From Streptomyces phaeolivaceus (GTDB lineage Bacteria; Actinomycetota; Actinomycetes; Streptomycetales; Streptomycetaceae): a stretch of DNA of 64,000 bases. Shown piece after piece: positions 51,746-61,194 of the stretch. Position numbers and translations under genes: made by a program. The stretch is taken from assembly GCF_009184865.1 (NCBI RefSeq), contig NZ_CP045096.1, forward strand, positions 4,030,001-4,094,000, written 5' to 3'. A model generated the notes under the pieces. It ran no database searches and had not been told where the DNA came from. It was given only the letters and a program-made list of their open reading frames with translations. Within the stretch, counting starts at the first letter, position 1. Each line of letters starts with the position of its first letter.

Positions 51746-53218
51746 ATGGTCCCGAGCGCACCGTCCGTGCAGTCGTCGGCGCTCATACCCGCGCCGGTCG
51801 CGGCGTCCGGCTCGGCCGGGCGCCCCGGCCGGCGGATCTCCCTCGCGGGCCGGGAGCCGTGTCTGCTCGCCGCCGGGCTGTTCGTGGCGTACGCGGTGGT
51901 GTCGATCGGGCGGTATCTGCGGATGGGGACCCGGTCCTACGACCTGGGCATCTACGAGCAGGCGGTGCGGGCGTACGCGCACTTCCAGGCGCCGATCGTC
52001 GAGCTGAAGGGGCCGGGGTACAACGTGCTCGGGGATCACTTCAGCCCGGTGACCATGCTGTTCGGGCCGTTCTACCGGGTGTTCCCGTCGCCCGTGACAC
52101 TGCTCGTGGCCCAGGCCGCGCTGTTCGCGCTGTCGGCGGTGCCGGTGACCAGGGCGGCGGTCCGGGCGCTGGGGCGGGCGCGGGGGCTCGCACTGGGCGT
52201 GGCGTACGGGCTGTCGTGGGGGCTGCAGAACGCCGTGGACTTCGACTTCCACGAGATCTGTTTCGCGGTGCCGCTGATCGCGTTCTCGCTGGAGGCGCTG
52301 CTCCGGCGGCGGTGGCGCGCGGCGCTGTTCTGGGGGCTGCCGCTGGTGCTGGTGAAGGAGGACCAGGGGCTGACGCTGGCGGCGATCGCCGTGGTCGTCG
52401 CGCTCCGGGCCCGGCGGGACGGCGACTCCCGGGTCGTGCCGTACGCCCTCGCGGTCGCGGCGTTCGGCGCGGTCGCCACGCTGCTCACCTTCACCCTGGT
52501 CGTCCCGGCCTTCAACACCACCGGGACCTCGGACTATCTGTCCAAGGTCGGCGGGGGCGGCCCCCTCTCCGGCATGGACATCAAGATCCGTACCGTCCTG
52601 TGGCTGCTGATCCCGACCAGCGGACTGCTCGCCCTGCGCTCCCCGGTCGTGCTCGCCGTGCTGCCGACCCTGGGCTGGCGGTTCGTCTCCTCCGACGACA
52701 ACTACTGGGGCACGGCCTGGCACTACAGCGCCGTCCTGATGCCGATCGTCACGCTCGCGCTCGTCGATGTGCTCCCGGCCGCCCGGCACAGCGCCCGCCC
52801 CCGGCTGCGCTCGTACGCGACGCAGCTGCCCGCCGCCGTGCTCGCGGCCTCGCTCGCGCTGACGACCGCGCTGCCGCTGGGCAAGCTGACCGAGGCGGAC
52901 GCCTATCGGGTGCCGGAGAGCGTCAGGGCCGTGGAGAGGCTGATCGCCACGATCCCCGACGGGGCGACCGTCGAGGCCAACATCGGCCCGATCGCCCGGC
53001 TGACCTCCCGCTGCCGGGTCTTCTGGATCGGCCGGACCAAGGGCCTCGCGCCCGACTACATCGTCTTCAACAACAACTCGCGCTGGGTGAAGGACGTCCC
53101 CGGGTTCGCGCGGCAGCTGCATCCCCGGGACACGTACACGCTGCGGGGTGTCATCCAGGGGTATGTGCTGCTGAAGCGGACGTCTCCCGAGCGCGCCACC
53201 ACGCCGCCGGGCCGCTGA
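51746..53218 (+). CDS. DUF2079 polytopic membrane protein
   Basis: This 490-residue protein has about ten membrane segments and DUF2079 signatures (SYDLGIYEQAVRAYAHF and LGDHFSPVTML near the N-terminus, VKEDQGLTLAA, and SDDNYWGTAWHYSAVLMPI). These proteins resemble GT-C glycosyltransferases with a DxE-like motif in the first loop; enzymatic activity is unproven. The ATG at 51746 begins a soluble leader before the first helix. Confidence 0.9.
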   Translation: MVPSAPSVQSSALIPAPVAASGSAGRPGRRISLAGREPCLLAAGLFVAYAVVSIGRYLRMGTRSYDLGIYEQAVRAYAHFQAPIVELKGPGYNVLGDHFSPVTMLFGPFYRVFPSPVTLLVAQAALFALSAVPVTRAAVRALGRARGLALGVAYGLSWGLQNAVDFDFHEICFAVPLIAFSLEALLRRRWRAALFWGLPLVLVKEDQGLTLAAIAVVVALRARRDGDSRVVPYALAVAAFGAVATLLTFTLVVPAFNTTGTSDYLSKVGGGGPLSGMDIKIRTVLWLLIPTSGLLALRSPVVLAVLPTLGWRFVSSDDNYWGTAWHYSAVLMPIVTLALVDVLPAARHSARPRLRSYATQLPAAVLAASLALTTALPLGKLTEADAYRVPESVRAVERLIATIPDGATVEANIGPIARLTSRCRVFWIGRTKGLAPDYIVFNNNSRWVKDVPGFARQLHPRDTYTLRGVIQGYVLLKRTSPERATTPPGR

Positions 53219-53226
53219 CACGGGTG

Positions 53227-53268
53227 GAGCCCGGCGCCCGGAAGCCTCCGCTTCCCGACGCCGGGCTC
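53227..53268. terminator. hairpin between convergent genes
   Basis: The 10-bp perfect arms gagcccggcg and cgccgggctc lie after the DUF2079 stop and before the ABC permease stop. Confidence 0.7.
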
Positions 53269-53339
53269 TCCCCCGTTCCCCCGTGCTCCCCCGTTCCCCC
53301 GTGCTCCCCCGTTCCTCCGTGTCCCCGTTCCCCCGTGCT
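53269..53339. repeat. 18-bp C-rich tandem repeats
   Basis: The unit tcccccgttcccccgtgc is repeated exactly at 53269 and 53287 and in two shortened copies up to 53339. It follows the terminator hairpin. It is likely a slippage product. Confidence 0.8.
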
Positions 53340-53352
53340 CGGTGGCCTGTGG

Positions 53353-55932
53353 CTACTCGGTCGCGATCGCGTTCAGTACGTTCATCCGGCCCGCCCGGAA
53401 CGCCGGGACCAGCGCGGCGAACAGGCCCACGAAGGCCGAGCCGACGAAGACGCCGATGATGGTCGGCCAGGGGATGTCGAGGACGTTCAGGCCCTCCAGG
53501 GCGAGGAGCTGCTGCGCGGTGGCGCCCCAGCCCATGCCCAGTCCCAGGCCGAGGAGCGCGCCGAAGAGGGCGATGACGACCGACTCCAGACGGATCATGC
53601 GGCGCAGCTGGCGGCGGGAGAGACCGATCGCCCGCATCAGGCCGATCTCCCGGGTCCGCTCGACGACCGACAGGGCCAGCGTGTTCACGACGCCCAGGAT
53701 CGCGACGATGATCGCGAGGGCGAGCAGGCCGTAGATCATGTTCAGGAGCTGGTCGATCTGGCCCTTCAGCGCTTCCTTGTAGTCGGTCTGGTCTCGGACC
53801 TCGTACTGCGGATAGTCGTGCAGCGCGTCCTTGAGGGACTTGTACGCCGCCGCGTCCCGGCCCTCCTTCGCCGAGGCGAAGAGCAGCTGGTCGAGAGGCA
53901 TCCTGTCGGCGGGGACGTACTTGGCCATCGTGTCGATGGAGGTGTACATGGCCCCGGCGTCGATGACGACGTCGCTGCTGGTGATCGCGCGGACGGTGAG
54001 GTCGGCCGTGGAGCCGTCCTTGAAGTCGACGGCGATCTTGGAGCCGAGCTCGATGTCGTGGTCCTTGGCGAACTTCTCGTGGACGGACATCGAGTCGGGC
54101 TTGTAGGCGTCGGCCAGCCTGCCCGCGACGACCTCGGTGGCGAGGTCGGTGGCGTAGCTCGGGTCGGCGGCGGTGATGGCCGTCTTCTTGAGCGTCTTGC
54201 CGTCGGGGGTGGTGAAGTCGGCCTCGGTCCACTTGTACTCGGTGACGTTCGCGACGCCCTCGGCGGACTTCGCGGCCTTCACGGCCTGCGGGGTGATCAG
54301 CTGTCCGGTGTCGGACTGGATGATGAAGTCCGTGCCGACCGTCTTGTCGAGCTGCTCGGTGGCCGAGGCGACCATCGAGGAGCCGACGACCGACAGACAG
54401 GCGACCAGGGCGAGACCGATCATCAGGGCGGCGCCGGTGGCGCCCGTACGGCGTGGGTTGCGCAGCGCGTTGCGTTCGGCCATCCGCCCGACGGGGCCGA
54501 AGGCCCGCAGGACGACCGCGCCGAGCACCCGCACCACCGCGCCGGCGAGCAGCGGGCCGATGACGACGAAGCCGATGAGGGAGAGGACGACCCCGCCGCC
54601 CAGCCACATCGAGCCCTCGCTCGCCTTGTCGGCGGCGGACGCCAGGTACAGGCAGTAGCCGCCGGCGCCGGTCAGGAGCAGGCCGATCACGGCCCGGACG
54701 ATGCCGGCCCTGGCGTCCAGCGGGGCGCCGGCGTCGCGCAGGGCGGCCATCGGGGAGACCTTGCCGGCGCGCCGGGCCGGGACGTACGCGGCGAGGACGG
54801 TGACGACGATGCCGAGGAGCAGACCGACCGCAGGGGTGGTCCAGGCGACGGTGAGGTCGTCGGTGGACAGGTTCATGCCGGTGGCGCTCATCAGCTTCAT
54901 CAGCCCGATGGCGAGGCCGACACCACCGGCGACACCGAGGATCGAGCCGAACACGCCCAGGAGCAGCGCCTCGACGAGGACCGACCGGTTGACCTGGCCC
55001 CGGCTGGAGCCGATGGCCCGCATGAGGCCGATCTCCCGGGTCCGCTGGGCGACCAGCATCGAGAAGGTGTTGATGATCAGGAAGATGCCGACCAGGAAGG
55101 CGATCCCGGCGAAGCCGAGCATGGCGTACTTCATCACGCTCATGAACTCGCCGACGTCCTTGGCGTTGGCGTCCGCGATCTCCTTGGCGGTCTGCACCTT
55201 GTAGGCGCCGCCCAGTTCGGCGGAGACGTTCTTCTTCACCTGCGCGTCCGTGAAGCCGGTGTCCGCGGTGATGTTGACGTTGGTGTACACGCCGGTCTCG
55301 CCGACGAGCGCCTGCTGCGCGGTGGCGGTGTCGAGGTAGAAGATCGCGGCGCCCGGGTTGGTGACCTGGAACTCGGCGATGCCGGAGACCTTCGCCTCGT
55401 GCGTGCCGACGGCGCTGATCACACCGATCTCGTCACCGAGCCTCAGGTCGTGCTTGTCGGCGGTGTCCGCGTCGACCACGATCTGGTCGGGGCCGCGCGG
55501 CGCGTCGCCGGACGAGATCTCCATGGTGCGGGCGTCGTTGGCGTTCCAGTTGCCGACGATGGTCGGGGCGCCGCTGGTGGGCGAGAGGCTGTCCTTGTCG
55601 GCGTCGACGACCGTCACGGAGGTCGAGAAGACGGTGCCCTCGGCCGACTTCACCCCGTCCGTGCCGGCCACCTCGTCCACCACCGACGCGGGCATGACCG
55701 GCGGCTTGCCGTTGTCGGACTGCGTCTCACCGCTGTCCGAGGCGCCCTTGGCGCTGACCGTGACATCGGAGGAGGTGGCCGCGAACAGCTTGTCGAACGT
55801 GGTGCCCATCGTGTCGGTGAAGACCAGGGTCCCCGTCACGAACGCCACGGACAGCATGACCGCGATGGCCGACAGCGCCATCCGCCCCTTGTGCGCGAAG
55901 AAGTTGCGCATCGAGGTCTTCATGACAGTCAT
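53353..55932 (-). CDS. FtsX-type ABC transporter permease
   Basis: This 859-residue permease has an N-terminal helix (about residues 18-40), a large extracytoplasmic domain, a first FtsX domain (about residues 265-390), a two-helix centre and a second extracytoplasmic region and FtsX domain (about residues 720-850). The start and ends resemble the permease at 15842 (both begin with a short cytoplasmic segment plus HK and LMLSVAFVTGTLVF-type helices). The ATG at 55932 overlaps the ATPase stop (ATGA); a second ATG lies three codons on. Confidence 0.94.
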   Translation of the reverse strand: MTVMKTSMRNFFAHKGRMALSAIAVMLSVAFVTGTLVFTDTMGTTFDKLFAATSSDVTVSAKGASDSGETQSDNGKPPVMPASVVDEVAGTDGVKSAEGTVFSTSVTVVDADKDSLSPTSGAPTIVGNWNANDARTMEISSGDAPRGPDQIVVDADTADKHDLRLGDEIGVISAVGTHEAKVSGIAEFQVTNPGAAIFYLDTATAQQALVGETGVYTNVNITADTGFTDAQVKKNVSAELGGAYKVQTAKEIADANAKDVGEFMSVMKYAMLGFAGIAFLVGIFLIINTFSMLVAQRTREIGLMRAIGSSRGQVNRSVLVEALLLGVFGSILGVAGGVGLAIGLMKLMSATGMNLSTDDLTVAWTTPAVGLLLGIVVTVLAAYVPARRAGKVSPMAALRDAGAPLDARAGIVRAVIGLLLTGAGGYCLYLASAADKASEGSMWLGGGVVLSLIGFVVIGPLLAGAVVRVLGAVVLRAFGPVGRMAERNALRNPRRTGATGAALMIGLALVACLSVVGSSMVASATEQLDKTVGTDFIIQSDTGQLITPQAVKAAKSAEGVANVTEYKWTEADFTTPDGKTLKKTAITAADPSYATDLATEVVAGRLADAYKPDSMSVHEKFAKDHDIELGSKIAVDFKDGSTADLTVRAITSSDVVIDAGAMYTSIDTMAKYVPADRMPLDQLLFASAKEGRDAAAYKSLKDALHDYPQYEVRDQTDYKEALKGQIDQLLNMIYGLLALAIIVAILGVVNTLALSVVERTREIGLMRAIGLSRRQLRRMIRLESVVIALFGALLGLGLGMGWGATAQQLLALEGLNVLDIPWPTIIGVFVGSAFVGLFAALVPAFRAGRMNVLNAIATE

Positions 55933-56717
55933 GACGTACGCCCCCGGGCGTCGAAGTCCTTCATGCGGTCCAGCACGGCGTCGGCGGTCGGCTTGAACAT
56001 CTCGTCGACGATGCGGCCGTCGGCCAGATACAGCACCCGGTCCGCGTACGAGGCGGCCACCGGGTCGTGGGTGACCATCACGATGGTCTGGCCCAGCTCG
56101 TCGACGGACCTGCGCAGGAAGCCCAGCACCTCGGCGCCGGCCCGGGAGTCCAGGTTGCCGGTGGGCTCGTCACCGAAGATGATCTCCGGCCGGGCGGCCA
56201 GGGCGCGGGCCACGGCGACGCGCTGCTGCTGGCCGCCGGAGAGCTGGTTGGGCCGGTGCTTCAGCCGGTCCGAGAGCCCGACGGTGTCGACGACCCGCCC
56301 CAGCCACTCCTTGTTCGGCTTGCGCCCCGCGATGTCCATCGGGAGCGTGATGTTCTCTATCGCGTTCAGCGTGGGCAGCAGGTTGAACGCCTGGAAGATG
56401 AACCCGATCCGGTCCCGGCGCAGCTGCGTGAGCTTCTTGTCCTTGAGCCCGGTGATCTCGGTGTCGTCGAGGTGGATCTGACCCGAGGTCACGTTGTCGA
56501 GTCCGGCGAGGCAGTGCATGAGGGTGGACTTGCCGGACCCCGAGGGGCCCATGATCGCGGTGAACTGGCCCCGCGCGATGTCCACATCCACATGGTCGAG
56601 GGCGACGACACGGGTCTCACCGGACCCGTACGCCTTCACGACCTGCCGCGCCCGCGCGGCAACGGCCGTAGTCCCTCCAGTACCCCCGTGCCTGGTGATG
56701 GTCACAGCCGATGTCAC
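55929..56717 (-). CDS. LolD/MacB-type ABC transporter ATP-binding protein
   Basis: This 262-residue ATPase has Walker A GPSGSGKST, signature LSGGQQQRVAVARAL, Walker B IIFGDEPTGNLDS and an H-loop (VTHDP). It pairs with the permease it overlaps. The sequence is highly similar to the ATPase at 15015, including the C-terminal DRMKxFDxxGRTS. The GTG at 56717 follows AGGAGA. Confidence 0.95.
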   Translation of the reverse strand: MTSAVTITRHGGTGGTTAVAARARQVVKAYGSGETRVVALDHVDVDIARGQFTAIMGPSGSGKSTLMHCLAGLDNVTSGQIHLDDTEITGLKDKKLTQLRRDRIGFIFQAFNLLPTLNAIENITLPMDIAGRKPNKEWLGRVVDTVGLSDRLKHRPNQLSGGQQQRVAVARALAARPEIIFGDEPTGNLDSRAGAEVLGFLRRSVDELGQTIVMVTHDPVAASYADRVLYLADGRIVDEMFKPTADAVLDRMKDFDARGRTS

Positions 56718-57130
56718 GGTATTTCTCCTATGTCGGTGGGTGAACGAGCCGCACGAAGCGAGGTGCCGAGTCGTGCGAGGTGGTGTGCCGAGCGATGTGC
56801 TGATGAGTCTGGCCCCCGTGAGGGGTCCGGCGCGCTGGTGCCCAGCGCAGTCTTCTGCGGGGGAAAACCCCACCCCCGCGGGTCCGGTACGCCACCCCCC
56901 AGCGGCGTAAAGCCAGGTTAAGGACGGCAGGTGTCCCGTCTCGTCCTCCGGCGGTACGAAGCCGCCCTTAGCCGTAGTACGGAGGTACCCCTAAGGGATC
57001 TCGCCCCCTGGGAGGAGACCGTCTCGGGGTTGACCTCCGGCCCGCGGTGCGACCACCCTGCACCCTGCCGTGGCGTGAGGGTCAATGGCATGGTGGTCGG
57101 CGGCAGATAGGTGCAAGGGGAAGGCATTCG
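56718..57130. other. divergent promoter region, ABC exporter and MFS exporter
   Basis: This 413-bp region has no convincing gene. It contains the 7-bp inverted repeat CCCTTAG (56965-56971) and CTAAGGG (56991-56997) around ggaggtac-type sequence, a possible operator, and TTGACC at about 57029. Both neighbouring genes encode exporters, so shared control by an unlinked regulator is possible. Confidence 0.4.
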
Positions 57131-58687
57131 GTGGACGGCGAGCAAGTGGGCGGCGATCAGGTGGGCGGCATACGGCCCGCGACCCGCGACGCGGTACGGC
57201 CCGCCGACGGGACCGGCAGCCGAAGAGCCGTCACCGCCGCGCTGATGCTGGCCATGGGCCTGTCCGCGCTGGACTCCACGATCATCTCCACCGCCGTACC
57301 GCAGATCGTCGCCGACCTCGGCGGCTTCTCCGTCTTCTCCTGGCTCTTCTCGGGCTATCTGCTCGCCGTCACCGTCACCCTCCCCGTCTACGGCAAGCTC
57401 TCCGACACCTTCGGCCGCAAGCCGGTCCTCGTGGTGGGCGCGGCCCTGTTCCTGCTCGGCTCGCTGCTGTGCGCGCTGGCCTGGGACATGGGCTCGCTGA
57501 TCGCCTTCCGTATCGTCCAGGGGCTGGGCGGCGGAGCGCTCCAGGGCACGGTCCAGACCCTGGCCGCCGATCTCTACCCCCTCAAGGAGCGCCCCAAGAT
57601 CCAGTCCAAGCTGTCCACGGTGTGGGCGGTGTCGGCGGTGGCGGGCCCGGGGGTGGGCGGCGCGCTGGCCGCGTACGCGGACTGGCGGTGGATCTTCCTC
57701 ATCAACCTCCCGCTGGGCGCGGCGGCGTTGTGGCTGCTGGTCCGTCATCTGCACGAGCCCGCGCGCGAGTCGACGGGCCGGCCCCGGATCGACTGGGCGG
57801 GCGCGCTGACGATCTTCGCCAGTGGCGGTGCCCTGCTGATGGCGCTGGTGCAGGGCGGGGTGGCCTGGGACTGGTTCTCCTGGCCCTCGGTCACCCTGCT
57901 CGGTACGGGAGTCGCCCTGATCGCCGTACTGGTGCTGATCGAGCGCAGGGCCGCCGAGCCGATCATCCCCGGCTGGGTGTGGCGCCGCCGCACGATCGCC
58001 GCGGTGAACCTGGCACTCGGCGCGCTCGGCCTGCTGATGGTCGCGCCCACGGTGTTCCTGGCGACCTATGCCCAGTCGGTGCTGGGCCTGGCGCCGGTGG
58101 CGGCCGGTTTCGTGGTCTCCATCTGGACGCTGAGCTGGCCGGTGTCGGCGGCCCTGAGCCAGCACGTCTACCGCCGCATCGGCTTCCGGAACACCGCGCT
58201 GATCGGCATCGGCGCGGCGGCGGCCCTCCTCTTCGCCTTCCCGTTCCTGCCCTACCCGGGTGAGGCGTGGCAGCCGATGCTGCTGATGCTCCTCCTCGGC
58301 GCCGCGCTGGGTCTCTTCCAGCTCCCGCTGATCATCGGTGTCCAGTCGTCGGTGGAGTGGGAGGAGCGCGGTACCGCCACGGCCTCCATCCTCTTCTGCC
58401 GCCAGACCGGGCAGACCCTGGGCGCGGCGGTCTTCGGCGCGGTCGCCAACGGTGTCCTCGCCTCCCGTCTCGGCGGCGCGGGCGACCTCGACGCCGTCAC
58501 CCACTCCCTCGACACCGGTACCGCCGCCGAACCCGTCCGCCGCGCGGTCGCCGACGCGGTGCACGCCGTGTACCTCGGCGCGGCCTGCGCGGCGGCGGTC
58601 GCGTTCGTGGTGCTGCTGCTGGTGGCGCCCCGGAGATTTCCGGTGCTCGCCCCGGGCGGTTCCGCTGACCCTCGTTCAAAAACCTGA
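57131..58687 (+). CDS. DHA2-family MFS drug exporter
   Basis: This 518-residue transporter has 14 hydrophobic segments, the DHA2 motif LDSTIISTAVPQI (about residue 48) and the loop 2-3 motif GKLSDTFGRKPV. It should pump drugs or amphiphiles out with protons. The GTG at 57131 follows GGGGAAGG. It is divergent from the second ABC exporter. Confidence 0.93.
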   Translation: MDGEQVGGDQVGGIRPATRDAVRPADGTGSRRAVTAALMLAMGLSALDSTIISTAVPQIVADLGGFSVFSWLFSGYLLAVTVTLPVYGKLSDTFGRKPVLVVGAALFLLGSLLCALAWDMGSLIAFRIVQGLGGGALQGTVQTLAADLYPLKERPKIQSKLSTVWAVSAVAGPGVGGALAAYADWRWIFLINLPLGAAALWLLVRHLHEPARESTGRPRIDWAGALTIFASGGALLMALVQGGVAWDWFSWPSVTLLGTGVALIAVLVLIERRAAEPIIPGWVWRRRTIAAVNLALGALGLLMVAPTVFLATYAQSVLGLAPVAAGFVVSIWTLSWPVSAALSQHVYRRIGFRNTALIGIGAAAALLFAFPFLPYPGEAWQPMLLMLLLGAALGLFQLPLIIGVQSSVEWEERGTATASILFCRQTGQTLGAAVFGAVANGVLASRLGGAGDLDAVTHSLDTGTAAEPVRRAVADAVHAVYLGAACAAAVAFVVLLLVAPRRFPVLAPGGSADPRSKT

Positions 58688-58857
58688 GTCAATCCGGGTA
58701 ACACCCGAGGTCAGGGCCGGATCCTCCAAGCAAGCGCATACCGACCGATCAGTTTGTCGAAAGGCTCGCTTACCGCCGAACCCACGAGTAGCGTTCACGC
58801 CCGCCCCCCGCTCCCCGTGGTCCGCACCGGACCCGAGCCGCGCAAGGAGACAAAGGG

Positions 58858-59373
58858 ATGACCGACGCGTTCTCGTCACCCCCGCACCGACGGCCGTACC
58901 CACCACCGCGTCAGCCGCCGTACCCACCGCGCACCTCGTCCCCGTATCCCCCGCACACCTCCTCGCCCTCGTACCGGACCTACCCCTGGGTGCCCCAGGA
59001 CCCGGACCCGGACCCGGACCCGCCCGGCCCCCGCGACACCCCGCTCGGCCATCACAGCGACCTCCGGGTCCTGCGCAGCGCCTACCGCCGGCAGCGGCGG
59101 GTGGCGACACTGACGGCCCTCGGCTACTTCGTGCTGTTCCTGCCGCTGTCGGCGTTCGCCCCGTCGTTCATGACGAGCGAGGTCACCGGCGGACTCTCCA
59201 CGGGCCTGCTGCTCGGTCTGCTCCAGCTACCGGTGATGTGCCTGGCCATCTGGTTGTACGAGTACACCGCGCGCCACCGGGTCGACCCACTGGCCGACCG
59301 CATACGCGAACTGGCGGCGGTGGACGCGCGGCGGAACACCCGGCGGGACGCGGGACGGGGGGCCGTGCGATGA
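58858..59373 (+). CDS. DUF485 membrane protein, symporter partner
   Basis: This 171-residue protein has a Pro/Tyr-rich N-terminus of about 65 residues, including a DPDPDPDP run, then a DUF485-type two-helix domain (LRSAYRRQRRVATLTALGYF, then an LLLGLLQLPVMCLAIWLYEYTA helix). DUF485 proteins are encoded just before acetate/solute symporters. The ATG at 58858 follows AAGGAG; the stop overlaps the symporter start (ATGA). Confidence 0.9.
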   Translation: MTDAFSSPPHRRPYPPPRQPPYPPRTSSPYPPHTSSPSYRTYPWVPQDPDPDPDPPGPRDTPLGHHSDLRVLRSAYRRQRRVATLTALGYFVLFLPLSAFAPSFMTSEVTGGLSTGLLLGLLQLPVMCLAIWLYEYTARHRVDPLADRIRELAAVDARRNTRRDAGRGAVR

Positions 59374-60995
59374 ACCCCGCCGAGTTCAGCGGGTCGGCGC
59401 AGGCCATGTCGCTCGTCGGTTTCACGGCGGTCGCCACGATCACCCTCCTCCTGTGTGTGATGACGGGCCCGGACCGGGACGACCTCGACGAGTTCTACAC
59501 CGGCTACAGCTCGCTCTCCCCCATGCGCAACGGCCTCGCCATCGCGGGCGACTACATCTCCGCGGCCACGGTGCTCGGCACCGGCGGGGTGATCGCCCTC
59601 TTCGGCTACGACGGTGTCGTCCTCGCCCTCAGCACGGCCCTGTCCCTGATGCTGTTGATGTTCCTGCTGGCCGAACCCCTGCGGAACGCGGGCCGGTTCA
59701 CGATGGGCGACGCGCTGACCCGGCGGATGCCCGGCCGCTGCGTCCGCATCACCGCCTGCGTCGTCACGATCGCCGCGCTGATGCCGATGATGCTGGTCCA
59801 ACTCGCGGGCACCGGCGATCTGCTGGCGTTCGTCCTCGGCTTCTCCGGCGACAGCCTGAAGACCGGTGTCGTGGTCGTCGTCGGCGCGCTGATGATCGGC
59901 TACGCGGCCATCGGCGGGATGAAGGGCACCGCCCTCATCCAGATCATCAAGATCGTGATGCTGCTCGGCTCCGGCGCGCTGGTCGCCGTACTGATCCTGA
60001 ACAAGTTCGACTGGAACCCCGGCGCACTGCTCGGCGCGGCGGCCGACCGGAGCGGGATCGGCGCGGGCCACCTCCGGTCGGGGCTCCAGTTCTCGGGCGG
60101 CCCGTACCCCGAACTCGACATGATCAGCGCCCAGTTGACGGTCGTCCTCGGCGGCGCCTGCCTCCCCCATGTCACCATGCGCGTGTACACGGCCAACAGC
60201 GCCCGTCAGGTACGCCGTTCACTGTCCTGGGCGGTCCCCTCCGTCGCCTTCTTCGTGCTGATCATCTCGGTGATCGGCTTCGGCGCGACGGCCCTGATCG
60301 GCCGCGAGGTGATCGCGGGGGCGGACCCGCAGGGCAACACGGCCTATCTGCTGGGCTCGATGGCCGCGTTCGGTGCGGAGGTGTCCACGACGGAGACCCT
60401 GCTCCTCACCACGGTCACCACGGCGGTCTTCCTGACCCTGCTCGCCTCCGTGGCCGGAATGATCCTCGCCTGCGCCAACTCCCTGGCCCACGACGTCTTC
60501 GCGGCGCTCGCCACCCAACCCCTCACCCCCCGCCGCGAGATGGCCCTCGCCCGGCTGTCGGCGGGCGCGGTCGGCGTCACCGCGATCGTCCTCGCGACGC
60601 TGGTCCAGCACCGCAACCTCCAGCCCCTGGTGACCCTCTCCTTCTGCCTCGGCGCCTCCGCGATCGCCCCCGCGCTGGTCTACGGCCTCTTCTGGCGCCG
60701 CTACACCCGTACGGGGCTGATGTGCACGCTCATCGGCGGCGGCCTCGCCGTACTCGTCCTGATGACCGGCACCAACCTCGTCTCCGGCTCGCCCCACGCC
60801 GCCTTCCCCCGGGCCGACTTCAACTGGTTCCCCTTCACCACGACCGGCCTCGTCTCCATCCCCCTCGGCTTCCTCGCCGGCTGGCTCGGCACGCTCGCCT
60901 CCGGCCGCACCGAGGCCACGGAGCAGCGGCGGCGGTACGAGGCTGTGGAGGGCCGGATCCTGGCGGGGGTGGCGCGGGGGAATGGGGGCGCCTGA
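59370..60995 (+). CDS. solute:sodium symporter (ActP-like)
   Basis: This 541-residue inner-membrane transporter of the SSS family has about 13 helices and motifs such as SPMRNGLAIAGDYISAATVLG, GGMKGTALIQIIK and SGGPYPELDMISAQL. It resembles acetate/glycolate permeases. The substrate is probably a small monocarboxylate. It is translationally coupled to the DUF485 gene. Confidence 0.92.
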   Translation: MNPAEFSGSAQAMSLVGFTAVATITLLLCVMTGPDRDDLDEFYTGYSSLSPMRNGLAIAGDYISAATVLGTGGVIALFGYDGVVLALSTALSLMLLMFLLAEPLRNAGRFTMGDALTRRMPGRCVRITACVVTIAALMPMMLVQLAGTGDLLAFVLGFSGDSLKTGVVVVVGALMIGYAAIGGMKGTALIQIIKIVMLLGSGALVAVLILNKFDWNPGALLGAAADRSGIGAGHLRSGLQFSGGPYPELDMISAQLTVVLGGACLPHVTMRVYTANSARQVRRSLSWAVPSVAFFVLIISVIGFGATALIGREVIAGADPQGNTAYLLGSMAAFGAEVSTTETLLLTTVTTAVFLTLLASVAGMILACANSLAHDVFAALATQPLTPRREMALARLSAGAVGVTAIVLATLVQHRNLQPLVTLSFCLGASAIAPALVYGLFWRRYTRTGLMCTLIGGGLAVLVLMTGTNLVSGSPHAAFPRADFNWFPFTTTGLVSIPLGFLAGWLGTLASGRTEATEQRRRYEAVEGRILAGVARGNGGA

Positions 60996-61007
60996 TGGGG
61001 TGGGGGT

Positions 61008-61190
61008 GCGGGTGCGTGGGCGACTGCGGGTCCGGTGGGGGCTGGTCGCGCAGTTCCCCGCGCCCCTAAAAGACCAGGCCCCTGCGGGCCTGAAAAGCAT
61101 GGGGCGCAGCCCCTGCTTTTCAGGGGCGCGGGGAACTGCGCGAGAAGCCCCACCGGGCCCGCGCCCGACGACGCACCCGCACCGCACCCC
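61008..61190. repeat. palindromic intergenic repeat, copy E
   Basis: This full-length copy has the arm cgcgcagttccccgcgccc at about 61049 and the opposite arm gggcgcggggaactgcgcg at about 61124, with inner gcctgaaaagca and cttttcagg segments as in copies A and C. It lies between the convergent symporter and DivIVA-like genes. Confidence 0.85.
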
Positions 61191-61194
61191 CCAC

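Noticed and set aside
51610..56481. Plus-strand frame of 1623 codons across the DUF2079 and ABC genes
   Set aside because: It is a shadow of an obvious membrane protein and of the antisense of an FtsX permease and ATPase; composition is Gly/Arg/Asp/His-rich without motifs.
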